The translations under genes and the position numbers were made by a program. A stretch of DNA of 64,000 nt from Pseudomonas sp. sp1636 (lineage in GTDB: Bacteria > Pseudomonadota > Gammaproteobacteria > Pseudomonadales > Pseudomonadaceae), in the NCBI RefSeq assembly GCF_030376615.1, contig NZ_JARRAB010000003.1:1-64000 (forward strand), read 5' to 3'. Below, piece after piece: positions 1 to 7,870 of the stretch. Positions within the stretch are counted from its first letter, which is position 1. The number at the start of each line of letters is the position of its first letter. The notes beneath the pieces are model-generated. The model saw only the letters and a list, made by a program, of their open reading frames with translations. It was not told where the DNA came from and did no database searches.

Positions 1-21
1 GAGAAACCAGCGCCCGCTGTG

Positions 22-50
22 TAGGCAACCTGTGGGCACGCCGTTATCAT
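22..50 (+). promoter_or_regulatory. possible sigma-70 promoter for birA
   Basis: TAGGCA (22-27) and TATCAT (45-50) are separated by 17 bp and lie just upstream of birA. The -35 matches consensus at 4 of 6 positions, so this is only a plausible promoter. Nothing else is recognised in positions 1-78. Confidence 0.3.
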
Positions 51-78
51 GCGTGCCTTGTGGCTCAGTGAGATCGGC

Positions 79-1041
79 ATGCTGTCATTACTAAGGCTTC
101 TTCAAGATGGGCGTTTTCATTCGGGTGAAGCGCTTGGCGCTGCCTTGGGTGTCAGTCGCTCTGCGATATGGAAGCAATTACAGGTTATGGAGGCTGAGTG
201 GGCTTTGCCTGTTCACCGGGTTCGCGGGCGCGGCTATCGCTTGGAGAGCCAGCTTTTGCTTTTGGATGAAGATGTACTGGCAGTCAACGGGGCTGCTCGG
301 GGCTGGCCGTTGAGCATTTTGCCCACGGTGGATTCGACTAATGCCGAAGTGTTAAGGCGTCTGGCCAGTGGTCATGTGCCGCCGTTTATCATGTTGGCGG
401 AGCGCCAGACTGCGGGACGTGGCCGACGTGGGCGCAGTTGGGTGAGTCCATTCGGCGAAAACCTCAATTACAGTCTGGCTCTTCAGATCGATGGTGGGAG
501 GCGTCAGCTGGAGGGCTTGAGTCTGGTTGTGGGCTTGGCCTTGCTGCGTGCATTGCAGGCGTCCGGGGTGGTTCGAGCTGGGCTGAAGTGGCCTAATGAC
601 TTGTTGGTCGATGGTCGCAAGATCGCTGGAATCCTTCTGGAGTTGTCTGGCGATCCCGCCGATGTGTGCCACGTGGTGATAGGTATCGGTGTCAATGTGA
701 ACATGCTGGTCGACAAGGGAAGCATCGATCAGCCCTGGACCTCTATGCGTGCTGAGTTAGGGGGGGCGGTAGATCGTAATGAGTTTGTATGTGAGCTCAA
801 TCGCCAGTTATCGCTGTATCTGGGTATGCATCAAGCGCATGGGTTTTCCGCTTTGAGAAATGAGTGGCAGGACAACCATCTTTGGCAAGGGCGTAGCGTG
901 ACGCTAGCCACGGGTGCCAACCCGATTACAGGTGTGGTGTTAGGGGTCGATCAGTCAGGCGCCATTCGTTTGCGTGTTGCCGGAGTCGAGCAAAATTTCA
1001 GCGGTGGAGAGCTCAGTTTGAGGTTGAGTGATGATTCTTGA
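79..1041 (+). CDS. birA: bifunctional biotin--protein ligase / biotin operon repressor BirA
   Basis: Cytoplasmic enzyme that activates biotin with ATP and transfers it to the carboxyl carrier protein of acetyl-CoA carboxylase; the N-terminal winged helix lets it also act as a transcriptional repressor. Of 320 residues, about 1-60 form the helix-turn-helix ([10 protein letters not shown]). The biotinyl-AMP loop GRGRRG lies at about 113-118, followed by KWPNDL and the C-terminal SH3-like domain. The ATG at 79 is preferred over 49 because family members begin ML-LL near the HTH. The last 11 bases overlap coaX, suggesting coupled translation. The third-position base use is less GC-rich than in later genes. 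Confidence 0.96.
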   Translation: MLSLLRLLQDGRFHSGEALGAALGVSRSAIWKQLQVMEAEWALPVHRVRGRGYRLESQLLLLDEDVLAVNGAARGWPLSILPTVDSTNAEVLRRLASGHVPPFIMLAERQTAGRGRRGRSWVSPFGENLNYSLALQIDGGRRQLEGLSLVVGLALLRALQASGVVRAGLKWPNDLLVDGRKIAGILLELSGDPADVCHVVIGIGVNVNMLVDKGSIDQPWTSMRAELGGAVDRNEFVCELNRQLSLYLGMHQAHGFSALRNEWQDNHLWQGRSVTLATGANPITGVVLGVDQSGAIRLRVAGVEQNFSGGELSLRLSDDS

Positions 1042-1777
1042 GCTCGATTGTGGAAATAGTTTTATCAAATGGCGACTCGTTTCAGGTGGTGGCGCGAGCG
1101 CGCGTTGTGGTGGTGTTGTTGGTGCAGATGAAGAGCTGATTCAGGCCGTGCGAAAGCAATTGGTTAGTTTGCGTGCTTGTCGTCTAGTGAGTGTGCGCAC
1201 GGATGAAGAGACAGGGCGGCTTATTGATGCGCTAGAGCGAGCTTTTTCCATCGAGTGTGTTTGTGCGCATCCGGCTGGCGAGTTGGCTGGTGTCCGTAAT
1301 GGTTATGAGCAGTATGAGCGTCTTGGGCTTGACCGGTGGCTGGCTTTGGTTGGTGCCTACCGGCAGGCCCGGCAAGCCTGTTTGGTGCTTGATCTAGGCA
1401 CTGCAGTGACCTCCGATTTTGTTGATGCTGATGGGCAGCATCTTGGCGGGTTTATTTGTCCTGGCGTGCCGTTGATGCGAGATCAATTGCGAACTCATAC
1501 TCGGCGGACGCGTTATGACGACCAGCTTGCCGAGCGGGCTATGCAGAGCTTGGCGCCGGGACGCTCAACGGCGGAAGCTGTTGAGCGGGGCTGCTCGTTG
1601 ATGCTGCAGGGGTTTGTTCATACTCAGCTGGATATGGCTCGTGAATATTGGGGGGAGCATTTTGTTGTCTTCTTAACTGGTGGCGATGCTGCCTTAGTGG
1701 TCGACATGATGCCTGATGCTCGGGTCGTGCCTGATCTGGTCTTTATCGGCTTGGCTATCGCCTGTCCGTTGCGTTGA
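1031..1777 (+). CDS. coaX: type III pantothenate kinase
   Basis: Catalyses the first step of coenzyme A synthesis, phosphorylating pantothenate. CoaX enzymes belong to the ASKHA fold, need a monovalent cation and are not inhibited by CoA. The 248-residue protein has the N-terminal phosphate-binding motif DCGNS (residues 5-9), GLDRW in the centre and DLGTAVTSD, which carries catalytic Asp. A GTG at 1028 is in frame, but the ATG at 1031 fits the family start MILELDCGN. It overlaps the 3' end of birA and is followed after 8 bp by the SPOR gene, so the three genes probably form one operon. Confidence 0.95.
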   Translation: MILELDCGNSFIKWRLVSGGGASARCGGVVGADEELIQAVRKQLVSLRACRLVSVRTDEETGRLIDALERAFSIECVCAHPAGELAGVRNGYEQYERLGLDRWLALVGAYRQARQACLVLDLGTAVTSDFVDADGQHLGGFICPGVPLMRDQLRTHTRRTRYDDQLAERAMQSLAPGRSTAEAVERGCSLMLQGFVHTQLDMAREYWGEHFVVFLTGGDAALVVDMMPDARVVPDLVFIGLAIACPLR

Positions 1778-1785
1778 GGTCGAGC

Positions 1786-2457
1786 ATGCGTTGGATGTTC
1801 TTGTTGCTGGTTGTGTTGAACTTATTTTATTACGTGTGGCATCAGCAGCAGGCGCCTTTACGTCCTAAAGAGGTTGCTCCGCTGGCGCTTACCCAGGACA
1901 GCAAGCGCGATATTCATTTGTTGAGCGAGTCTGCTGAGCCGGCACGGCGTGAGCGCGCCGGATCCGAGGCGGCAGACGCTGTTTGCCTGTTCCTTGGCGG
2001 CTTTGAATCGGAGTCTGCCGCTGTGGCGGTTGAGCAGCGTCTGCTCAGTCTCGATATTCGCTCGCGAGTGCAGTCCGTGGAGGCCGCTGCGGCAATCGAT
2101 TATTGGGTGTATTTGCCGCCGCTCGCGTCTCGTCAGGCCTCGCTTCGACAATTGAAGGAGTTGCAGGCGCGGAAGATTGACAGCTACATCATTACTCAGG
2201 GCGATTTGGCCAACGGCATATCGCTGGGAATCTTTCCTCGCGAAGACTCAGCGAAGAGTGTGATGCAGCGTCTGCGTGATGCTGGTTACGAGTCTGAGCT
2301 CAGGGCGTTGTCGCGTACTCATCGAGGCTATTGGGTGCGTATTGCCCCTGAGAGTCGTCGTTTGGTCGGCGATGCGTTGTTGCAGAACTTGGCTTTTGAC
2401 TTCAATGGGTTGCAGCATCAATTAATGCCTTGCGAAAGCATTGCAACCTCGCGTTAG
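1786..2457 (+). CDS. SPOR domain protein, membrane-anchored
   Basis: A 223-residue protein with one N-terminal transmembrane segment (residues 2-18, FLLLVVLNLFYYV) and a periplasmic part. The C-terminal 75 residues (about 143-217; GISLGIF, YWVRIAP) look like a SPOR domain, the fold that binds denuded septal peptidoglycan. A middle stretch (about 65-125; CLFLGGFES, DYWVYLPP) may be a second, weaker copy. The ATG at 1786 starts directly at the membrane anchor; an upstream TTG at 1774 would overlap coaX. Its exact role is unknown. Synteny with birA and coaX is common in Pseudomonas. Confidence 0.85.
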   Translation: MRWMFLLLVVLNLFYYVWHQQQAPLRPKEVAPLALTQDSKRDIHLLSESAEPARRERAGSEAADAVCLFLGGFESESAAVAVEQRLLSLDIRSRVQSVEAAAAIDYWVYLPPLASRQASLRQLKELQARKIDSYIITQGDLANGISLGIFPREDSAKSVMQRLRDAGYESELRALSRTHRGYWVRIAPESRRLVGDALLQNLAFDFNGLQHQLMPCESIATSR

Positions 2458-2469
2458 ATTGAATAGAAT
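2441..2469 (+). promoter_or_regulatory. sigma-70 promoter upstream of the tRNA-tuf operon (P1)
   Basis: TTGCAA (2441-2446), a 17-bp spacer and TAGAAT (2464-2469), followed by the G/C-rich discriminator GGCGCCCGC. The -35 lies within the 3' end of the SPOR gene. A G/C-rich discriminator is typical of stringently controlled stable RNA promoters. Confidence 0.6.
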
Positions 2470-2556
2470 GGCGCCCGCTTCGCAGGGTGATTGTAATGGT
2501 CAATCTGCAAAGTTGCTGTCAGTGCAGCTAACCTCAGGTTTTTAATGAGAAAATGC

Positions 2557-2585
2557 TTGACAGTAGGGTGGCTTCTAAAGAGAAT
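2557..2585 (+). promoter_or_regulatory. sigma-70 promoter directly upstream of tRNA-Tyr (P2)
   Basis: A perfect TTGACA (2557-2562), 17-bp spacer and GAGAAT (2580-2585), followed by GCCGCC. Transcription would start about 6-8 bases before the mature tRNA-Tyr. P1 lies about 115 bp upstream, so the operon may have tandem promoters. Confidence 0.55.
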
Positions 2586-2598
2586 GCCGCCTCCTTTT

Positions 2599-2683
2599 GG
2601 AGGGATTCCCGAGCGGCCAAAGGGATCAGACTGTAAATCTGACGTCATCGACTTCGAAGGTTCGAATCCTTCTCCCTCCACCA
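2599..2683 (+). tRNA. tRNA-Tyr (GTA)
   Basis: An 85-nt class II tRNA with the acceptor GGAGGGA pairing to TCCCTCC, a long variable arm, TTCGAATC in the T loop and an encoded CCA end. The anticodon GTA lies at 2633-2635. It is the first member of a Tyr-Gly-Thr-tuf operon, as in the E. coli tufB operon, which has a further tRNA-Thr in front. Confidence 0.97.
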
Positions 2684-2707
2684 GATTTAGCGTGAGCTGC
2701 AGGCTCC

Positions 2708-2781
<74 letters not shown>

Positions 2782-2807
2782 GGCTTGTGGTTGGCGTAAT
2801 GTGTAAC

Positions 2808-2883
2808 GCTCATGTAGCTCAGCTGGTAGAGCACACCCTTGGTAAGGGTGAGGTCAGCGGTTCGAGTCCGCTCATGAGCTCCA
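2808..2883 (+). tRNA. tRNA-Thr (GGT)
   Basis: A 76-nt tRNA with acceptor GCTCATG pairing to CATGAGC, T loop GGTTCGAGTCC and encoded CCA. The anticodon GGT lies at 2841-2843, reading ACC/ACU. It is the last tRNA before tuf and is followed 4 bases later by a strong hairpin. Confidence 0.97.
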
Positions 2884-2887
2884 TTCG

Positions 2888-2923
2888 ACAAAGGCAGATA
2901 TGAAAGTATCTGCCTTTGTTTTA
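2888..2923 (+). terminator. hairpin with T tract between tRNA-Thr and tuf
   Basis: ACAAAGGCAGATA (2888-2900) pairs perfectly with TATCTGCCTTTGT (2907-2919) around a 6-nt loop and runs into TTTT. It has the form of an intrinsic terminator, yet it sits inside the tRNA-tuf operon with only 45 bases to the tuf start. It may be an attenuator or a processing and mRNA-stabilising structure. Confidence 0.7.
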
Positions 2924-2967
2924 ATGGCGATATGACTTGCTCAATTTTTCGTTTGGAGACAGTCGAG

Positions 2968-4161
2968 ATGGCTAAAGAAAAGTTTGAACGTAATAAGCCG
3001 CACGTCAACGTTGGCACTATCGGCCACGTCGACCATGGTAAAACCACTCTGACTGCAGCGCTGACCAAGGTTTGCGCTGAGACTTGGGGTGGCTCTGCGC
3101 GTGACTTCTCCCAGATCGACAACGCCCCGGAAGAAAAGGCGCGTGGTATCACCATTAACACGTCTCACGTTGAGTACGACTCGGCCATCCGTCACTACGC
3201 CCACGTAGATTGCCCGGGTCACGCCGACTATGTGAAGAACATGATCACCGGTGCGGCGCAGATGGATGGCGCTATCCTGGTTTGCTCGGCTGCTGACGGC
3301 CCGATGCCGCAGACTCGTGAGCATATCTTGCTGTCTCGTCAGGTAGGCGTTCCTTACATCGTGGTGTTCCTGAACAAGGCTGACATGGTGGATGATGCCG
3401 AGCTGTTGGAGCTGGTTGAGATGGAAGTGCGTGACCTGCTGTCGGCTTACGACTTCCCGGGCGACGACACTCCGATCGTGATCGGTTCCGCGTTGATGGC
3501 GTTGAATGGTCAGGATGACGGCGAGATGGGTGTCACTGCTGTCCGTAAGCTGGTTGAAACGCTGGATAGCTACATTCCTGAGCCTGTGCGTGCGATCGAT
3601 AAGCCGTTCCTGATGCCGATTGAGGATGTTTTCTCGATCTCCGGGCGTGGCACTGTGGTGACTGGTCGTATCGAGCGCGGGATTATCAAGATTCAGGAAG
3701 AGGTCGAGATTGTCGGTATTCGTAATACCGCCAAGACCATTTGTACCGGTGTTGAGATGTTCCGCAAGCTGCTCGATGAAGGGCGTGCTGGTGAGAACTG
3801 CGGTATTTTGTTGCGTGGCACCAAGCGCGATGATGTGGAGCGTGGCCAGGTTCTGGCTAAGCCCGGCACCATCAAGCCGCACACCAAATTCGAGGGTGAG
3901 GTGTACGTGTTGTCGAAGGAGGAGGGTGGTCGCCATACTCCGTTCTTCAAGGGTTATCGTCCGCAGTTCTACTTCCGCACTACCGATGTAACCGGTAACT
4001 GCGAGTTGCCGGATGGCGTTGAGATGGTGATGCCGGGCGACAATGTCAAGATGGTTGTCACGCTGATCGCGCCGATTGCTATGGAAGATGGTCTGCGTTT
4101 TGCGATTCGTGAAGGCGGTCGTACCGTCGGTGCGGGTGTGGTTGCCAAGATCATCGAGTAA
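2968..4161 (+). CDS. tuf: elongation factor Tu (first copy)
   Basis: GTPase that carries aminoacyl-tRNA to the ribosomal A site. The 397-residue protein has the G1 motif GHVDHGKT near residue 19, DCPGHADY (G3), NKADMVDD (G4), then the two beta-barrel domains, ending AKIIE. ATG at 2968 gives the family start [12 protein letters not shown]. It lies downstream of three tRNA genes as in the tufB locus of E. coli. The protein differs from the second copy (19492-20685) at about 23 positions, whereas duplicate tuf genes in gammaproteobacteria are usually almost identical. Its codons are also less GC3-rich than those of the second copy. Confidence 0.97.
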   Translation: MAKEKFERNKPHVNVGTIGHVDHGKTTLTAALTKVCAETWGGSARDFSQIDNAPEEKARGITINTSHVEYDSAIRHYAHVDCPGHADYVKNMITGAAQMDGAILVCSAADGPMPQTREHILLSRQVGVPYIVVFLNKADMVDDAELLELVEMEVRDLLSAYDFPGDDTPIVIGSALMALNGQDDGEMGVTAVRKLVETLDSYIPEPVRAIDKPFLMPIEDVFSISGRGTVVTGRIERGIIKIQEEVEIVGIRNTAKTICTGVEMFRKLLDEGRAGENCGILLRGTKRDDVERGQVLAKPGTIKPHTKFEGEVYVLSKEEGGRHTPFFKGYRPQFYFRTTDVTGNCELPDGVEMVMPGDNVKMVVTLIAPIAMEDGLRFAIREGGRTVGAGVVAKIIE

Positions 4162-4165
4162 TCGG

Positions 4166-4194
4166 TTGATCTGTCTTCGTTGGGCCGGCATAAT
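4166..4194 (+). promoter_or_regulatory. sigma-70 promoter for tRNA-Trp-secE-nusG
   Basis: TTGATC (4166-4171), 17-bp spacer and CATAAT (4189-4194), followed by the G/C-rich GGTCGGCC. The predicted start is about 15 bases before tRNA-Trp. There is no clear terminator between tuf and this promoter, so read-through is possible. Confidence 0.65.
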
Positions 4195-4215
4195 GGTCGG
4201 CCTGATTTCAGTTTT

Positions 4216-4291
4216 AGGTCAGTAGCTCAATTGGCAGAGCGGCGGTCTCCAAAACCGCAGGTTGGGGGTTCGATTCCCTCCTGACCTGCCA
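4216..4291 (+). tRNA. tRNA-Trp (CCA)
   Basis: A 76-nt tRNA with acceptor AGGTCAG pairing to CTGACCT, T loop GGTTCGATTCC and encoded CCA end. The anticodon CCA lies at 4249-4251. It is placed 43 bp in front of secE, the usual position in Pseudomonas. Confidence 0.97.
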
Positions 4292-4334
4292 TTTTCTAAC
4301 GAATTTGGCGTGTCTTCTCACAGGGTTCTCGTAA

Positions 4335-4703
4335 ATGAATGTTAAGGCTGAAGCCAAAGATTCGCGCTTTGATCTGCTGAAGTGGGTGGTGGTATCCGCT
4401 TTGGTGGTGGTGGGTGTGGTTGGTAATCAGTACTTCTCTGCTGAGCCAATCCTGTATCGCGTGCTGGCGTTGCTTGTACTTGCGATCGTTGCTGGTGCTG
4501 TTGCGCTGCAAACGACCAAGGGTCAGGCTTTTCTCGAGCTGGCAAAAGAAGCGCGCATCGAAATTCGTAAGGTCGTTTGGCCAACCCGTCAGGAAACCAC
4601 GCAGACCACGTTGATTGTCGTGGCTGTTGTTCTGGTTATGGCACTGCTGTTGTGGGGGCTAGACGCCCTGCTAGGTTGGCTTGTTTCGTTTGTAGTCGGT
4701 TGA
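4335..4703 (+). CDS. secE: preprotein translocase subunit SecE
   Basis: Essential inner-membrane subunit that clamps SecY in the Sec protein-export channel. This is the long, three-helix form (122 residues): membrane segments at about 18-36, 42-60 and 93-118. The conserved cytoplasmic amphipathic stretch before the last helix is visible (RIEIRKVVWPTRQET, about 76-90). It is followed 9 bp later by nusG in the conserved tRNA-Trp-secE-nusG unit. Confidence 0.96.
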   Translation: MNVKAEAKDSRFDLLKWVVVSALVVVGVVGNQYFSAEPILYRVLALLVLAIVAGAVALQTTKGQAFLELAKEARIEIRKVVWPTRQETTQTTLIVVAVVLVMALLLWGLDALLGWLVSFVVG

Positions 4704-4712
4704 AGGTGTCCC

Positions 4713-5246
4713 GTGGCTAAGCGTTGGTACGTTGTGCATGCTTACTCGGGTTACGAGAAGCATGTGATGCGCTCGTTGATCGAGCGTGTAAAGCTCGCCG
4801 GTATGGAAGATGGTTTCGGTGAGATTCTGGTTCCTACTGAAGAAGTAGTGGAAATGCGCAATGGCCAGAAGCGCAAAAGCGAGCGCAAGTTCTTTCCTGG
4901 TTATGTGCTGGTGCAGATGGACATGAACGAGGGTACTTGGCATTTGGTCAAGGATACGCCTCGGGTCATGGGCTTTATCGGCGGCACTGCCGATAAGCCG
5001 GCAGCTATTACCGATAAAGAAGCTGAAGCCATTTTGCGTCGCGTCGCTGATAGTGGTGACAAGCCCAAGCCGAAGACGCTGTTCGAGCCGGGTGAGATGG
5101 TTCGTGTGGTTGACGGTCCGTTCGCTGACTTTAGCGGTGTGGTTGAAGAAGTGAATTATGAAAAGAGCCGTATCCAGGTGGCGGTGACCATTTTTGGTCG
5201 TTCGACACCGGTCGAGCTGGAGTTCAGTCAGGTCGAAAAGGCATAA
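4713..5246 (+). CDS. nusG: transcription termination/antitermination factor NusG
   Basis: Binds RNA polymerase, raises elongation rate and bridges the polymerase to Rho or to ribosomal protein S10. In the 177-residue protein the NGN domain covers residues 1-115 ([31 protein letters not shown]) and the KOW domain about 125-177 ([16 protein letters not shown]). The start is GTG at 4713, which gives the family N-terminus [12 protein letters not shown] strong terminator follows 20 bp after the stop. Confidence 0.97.
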   Translation: MAKRWYVVHAYSGYEKHVMRSLIERVKLAGMEDGFGEILVPTEEVVEMRNGQKRKSERKFFPGYVLVQMDMNEGTWHLVKDTPRVMGFIGGTADKPAAITDKEAEAILRRVADSGDKPKPKTLFEPGEMVRVVDGPFADFSGVVEEVNYEKSRIQVAVTIFGRSTPVELEFSQVEKA

Positions 5247-5265
5247 CTGACATAAGCATCCCTTA

Positions 5266-5292
5266 CCCCGCAGCCCTGGGCTGCGGGGTTTT
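5266..5292 (+). terminator. intrinsic terminator after nusG
   Basis: CCCCGCAGCC (5266-5275) and GGCTGCGGGG (5279-5288) form a perfect 10-bp G/C-rich stem with a 3-nt loop, followed by TTTT. It should separate tRNA-Trp-secE-nusG from rplKA. A promoter for rplK must then lie within the 70 bases before its start, but I see no convincing one. Confidence 0.85.
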
Positions 5293-5362
5293 GTCGTCAC
5301 TGGGATAAACGTGTAATAACCGGGGAGCCGCAAGGCGCTAGAACCCGTAACTGGAGTAGCTC

Positions 5363-5794
5363 ATGGCTAAGAAAATTACGGCTTATATCAAGCTGCAAGT
5401 AAAGGCTGCGCAAGCCAACCCAAGCCCACCTGTTGGCCCGGCACTGGGTCAGCACGGCGTGAACATCATGGAGTTCTGCAAGGCGTTCAACGCCAGGACT
5501 CAGGGTATGGAGCCCGGTCTGCCGACACCAGTGATCATCACTGTATACAGCGACCGCAGCTTTACCTTTGAAACCAAAAGCACCCCTGCTTCGGTTCTGT
5601 TGAAGAAAGCGGCTGGCTTGACCAGTGGTTCGGCTCGCCCGAACACCGTCAAGGTTGGCACTGTGACTCGTGCTCAGTTGGAAGAGATCGCCAAGACCAA
5701 ACAGGCTGATCTGACTTCCGCTGATATGGATGCGGCCGTGCGCACTATCGCCGGTTCTGCTCGCAGCATGGGCCTCAACGTGGAGGGTGTGTAA
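5363..5794 (+). CDS. rplK: 50S ribosomal protein L11
   Basis: L11 binds the GTPase-associated region of 23S rRNA, takes part in factor-dependent GTP hydrolysis and is needed for RelA activation. The 143-residue protein shows the N-terminal flexible domain with the proline-rich [24 protein letters not shown] (about 21-44) and a C-terminal rRNA-binding domain. An AGT/GGAG-type ribosome binding site precedes ATG 5363. Its stop overlaps the rplA start (TAATG), indicating coupled translation. Confidence 0.97.
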   Translation: MAKKITAYIKLQVKAAQANPSPPVGPALGQHGVNIMEFCKAFNARTQGMEPGLPTPVIITVYSDRSFTFETKSTPASVLLKKAAGLTSGSARPNTVKVGTVTRAQLEEIAKTKQADLTSADMDAAVRTIAGSARSMGLNVEGV

Positions 5795-6489
5795 TGGCTA
5801 AGCTGACCAAGCGTCAAAAGGCAATCGCGGCGAAGATCGAGCCGGGCAAAGCCTACAATTTCACCGAAGCGGCTGCTCTGTTGGCTGAGCTTTCGGCTGT
5901 CAAGTTCTCCGAATCTGTTGATGTCGCTGTGAATCTCGGTGTAGATCCGCGCAAATCCGACCAGGTTGTGCGTGGCGCTACCGTGCTGCCGAACGGCTCC
6001 GGTAAAAGCGTGCGGGTTGCCGTGTTCACCCAGGGCCCGGCTGCTGAAGCGGCTCTGGCCGCCGGTGCCGATCGCGTAGGCATGGACGAGTTGGCTGCCG
6101 AGATGAAGGGCGGCGATCTGAACTATGACGTGGTTATCGCTTCCCCCGATGCCATGCGCGTTGTCGGTCAGTTGGGCCAGATTCTCGGTCCGCGCGGCCT
6201 GATGCCGAACCCGAAAGTCGGCACAGTAACCCCGGACGTGGCTACTGCGGTGAAGAATGCCAAGGCCGGTCAGATCCGCTTCCGTACCGACAAGAACGGC
6301 ATCATTCACGGTTCCGTAGGTAAGGTTGGCTTTGACGCTGAGAAATTGAAGCAGAACGTCGAAGCGCTGATCTCCGATCTGAAGCGTCTGAAGCCGTCGA
6401 CTTCGAAAGGCATCTACGTCAAGCGCGTGACCCTGAGTACCACCATGGGTCCTGGTCTGGTTATCGACCAGGCTTCGCTCGACGCGTAA
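5794..6489 (+). CDS. rplA: 50S ribosomal protein L1
   Basis: L1 forms the mobile L1 stalk that helps release deacylated tRNA from the E site; in bacteria it also represses translation of its own operon by binding the rplK mRNA leader. The 231-residue length is usual, with the conserved [14 protein letters not shown] motif at about 131-144 and the Lys-rich N terminus. It overlaps the rplK stop by one base and is followed by the long rplJ leader. Confidence 0.97.
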   Translation: MAKLTKRQKAIAAKIEPGKAYNFTEAAALLAELSAVKFSESVDVAVNLGVDPRKSDQVVRGATVLPNGSGKSVRVAVFTQGPAAEAALAAGADRVGMDELAAEMKGGDLNYDVVIASPDAMRVVGQLGQILGPRGLMPNPKVGTVTPDVATAVKNAKAGQIRFRTDKNGIIHGSVGKVGFDAEKLKQNVEALISDLKRLKPSTSKGIYVKRVTLSTTMGPGLVIDQASLDA

Positions 6490-6702
6490 CGAATCCGGCT
6501 GGCGCAAGCGATTGCGTCAGTCTGCAAAATTGGGGTCCCTGCCTGGCGGGGGCTATCCAAGACCGTAGGTGGCGCAAGCCTTAAACCCGGTGAGCGATTT
6601 CCGGCAGCCTACGCAGATGGTGCTCCCGATTCTTACCGAATCAGACACCAAAACGCCGTCCAGTCTCGGTTGGACGAAACGGTAACATCCAGGAGTAAAC
6701 CC
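6490..6702 (+). promoter_or_regulatory. rplJ leader region, probable L10 autoregulatory element
   Basis: This 213-nt stretch between rplA and rplJ has no gene. It contains several short inverted segments (for example GGTGGCGCAAGCC and TACCGAATC-type arms) and an AGGAG site at 6691-6695, 7 bases before the GTG start of rplJ. Its place and length match the L10(L12)4-binding leader that controls rplJL translation in proteobacteria. I could not fold it and infer the role from position. Confidence 0.5.
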
Positions 6703-7203
6703 GTGGCAATTAAACTCGAAGACAAAAAGGCCATCGTCGCTGAAGTCAACGAGGCTGCCAAAGCTGCCCTGTCCGCTGTCGTGGCTGATGCCCGTGGCGT
6801 GACCGTAGCTGCAATGACCGGACTCCGTAAAGAGGCCCGCGCATCTGGTGTGTACGTGAAAGTCGTGCGTAACACCCTGCTGCGCCGCGCCGTTGAGGGC
6901 ACTCAGTTCGACGTGCTCAACGACGTGTTCAAAGGCCCGACCCTGATTGCGTTTTCCAATGAACATCCGGGCGCTGCTGCCCGTATTTTCAAGGATTTCT
7001 CCAAGGGTCAGGACAAGTTCGAGATCAAGGCAGCTGCGTTCGAGGGTCAGTTCCTCGCAGCCAATCAGATCGACGTACTGGCAACTCTGCCGACTTACAA
7101 CGAAGCGATTTCCCAGCTGATGAGCGTGATGCAAGGCGCTACCAGCAAGTTCGTTCGTACTTTGGCGGCTGTTCGCGACCAGAAAGAAGCTGCGGCGGCC
7201 TAA
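6703..7203 (+). CDS. rplJ: 50S ribosomal protein L10
   Basis: L10 is the base of the L7/L12 stalk; its C-terminal helix binds L7/L12 dimers and, as a complex, represses translation of its own mRNA. The protein has 166 residues starting [14 protein letters not shown]. The reading frame is open upstream to 6670, but GTG at 6703 with AGGAG seven bases upstream fits the family. It is followed after 81 bp by rplL. Confidence 0.96.
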   Translation: MAIKLEDKKAIVAEVNEAAKAALSAVVADARGVTVAAMTGLRKEARASGVYVKVVRNTLLRRAVEGTQFDVLNDVFKGPTLIAFSNEHPGAAARIFKDFSKGQDKFEIKAAAFEGQFLAANQIDVLATLPTYNEAISQLMSVMQGATSKFVRTLAAVRDQKEAAAA

Positions 7204-7284
7204 GGCTGACAGCGTCGTCTTTCAATCTTATTTGTTTAATTTGATGGCCGCGAAGGCTGTCCCCCAATACAGGAATTTAGAGTC

Positions 7285-7650
7285 ATGGCTCTGACCAACG
7301 AAGACATCATCAACGCCGTTTCCGACATGTCCGTGATGCAGGTTGTTGAACTGATCAAGGCAATGGAAGAGAAGTTCGGTGTGACTGCCGCTGCTGCTGC
7401 TGGCCCGGCCGCTGCCGTTGCCGCTGTAGCTGAAGAGCAGACCGAGTTCAACGTCGTGCTGCTGGAAGCTGGCGAGAAGAAAGTAAACGTGATCAAGGCT
7501 GTCCGCGAACTGACCGGTCTGGGTCTGAAAGAAGCCAAGGCAGTAGTTGACGGCGCTCCTGGCGTGGTTAAAGAAGGCGTTTCGAAGGATGAAGCTGCAG
7601 CTGCAGTCAAAGTCCTGGAAGAAGCTGGCGCTAAAGTCGAGCTCAAGTAA
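7285..7650 (+). CDS. rplL: 50S ribosomal protein L7/L12
   Basis: Stalk protein present in several copies per ribosome that recruits and activates translational GTPases. The 121 residues show the N-terminal dimerisation domain, an Ala-rich hinge (about 33-48, [14 protein letters not shown]) and the globular C-terminal domain with [20 protein letters not shown]. It is the last gene before the rpoB attenuator. Confidence 0.97.
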   Translation: MALTNEDIINAVSDMSVMQVVELIKAMEEKFGVTAAAAAGPAAAVAAVAEEQTEFNVVLLEAGEKKVNVIKAVRELTGLGLKEAKAVVDGAPGVVKEGVSKDEAAAAVKVLEEAGAKVELK

Positions 7651-7696
7651 GCGACGACCTTGCGTCTACAGCCTGAGCGATTCGCGTAAGGCTGAT

Positions 7697-7725
7697 GGCT
7701 GGTGGCTTTTGCCACCGGCCTTTTT
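7697..7725 (+). terminator. attenuator between rplL and rpoB
   Basis: GGCTGGTGGC (7697-7706) pairs with GCCACCGGCC (7711-7720; one G-U pair) around TTTT and is followed by TTTTT. An intrinsic terminator at this site lies inside the rplJL-rpoBC operon, where partial termination is known in E. coli to lower rpoBC expression relative to rplJL. The further 145 nt to rpoB hold no gene or clear promoter. Confidence 0.8.
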
Positions 7726-7870
7726 CCGTTGTAGGTCGGCTATTCATTGGCCGGCCCTCAATGGAGGCAACCCACCCTGAGCGGTGGCGCAAACCAAAGG
7801 GTTTGCAAGAGTTTCTGGCTGCTCCCATCGGAGAGGCCAAATAAGCAGGTGACCAAGCTGGGGAACGCTG

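Noticed and set aside
5291..5319. Possible rplK promoter after the nusG terminator
   Set aside because: TTGTCG overlaps the terminator T tract, and the best -10 (TGTAAT) gives a 15-bp spacer; too weak to annotate.
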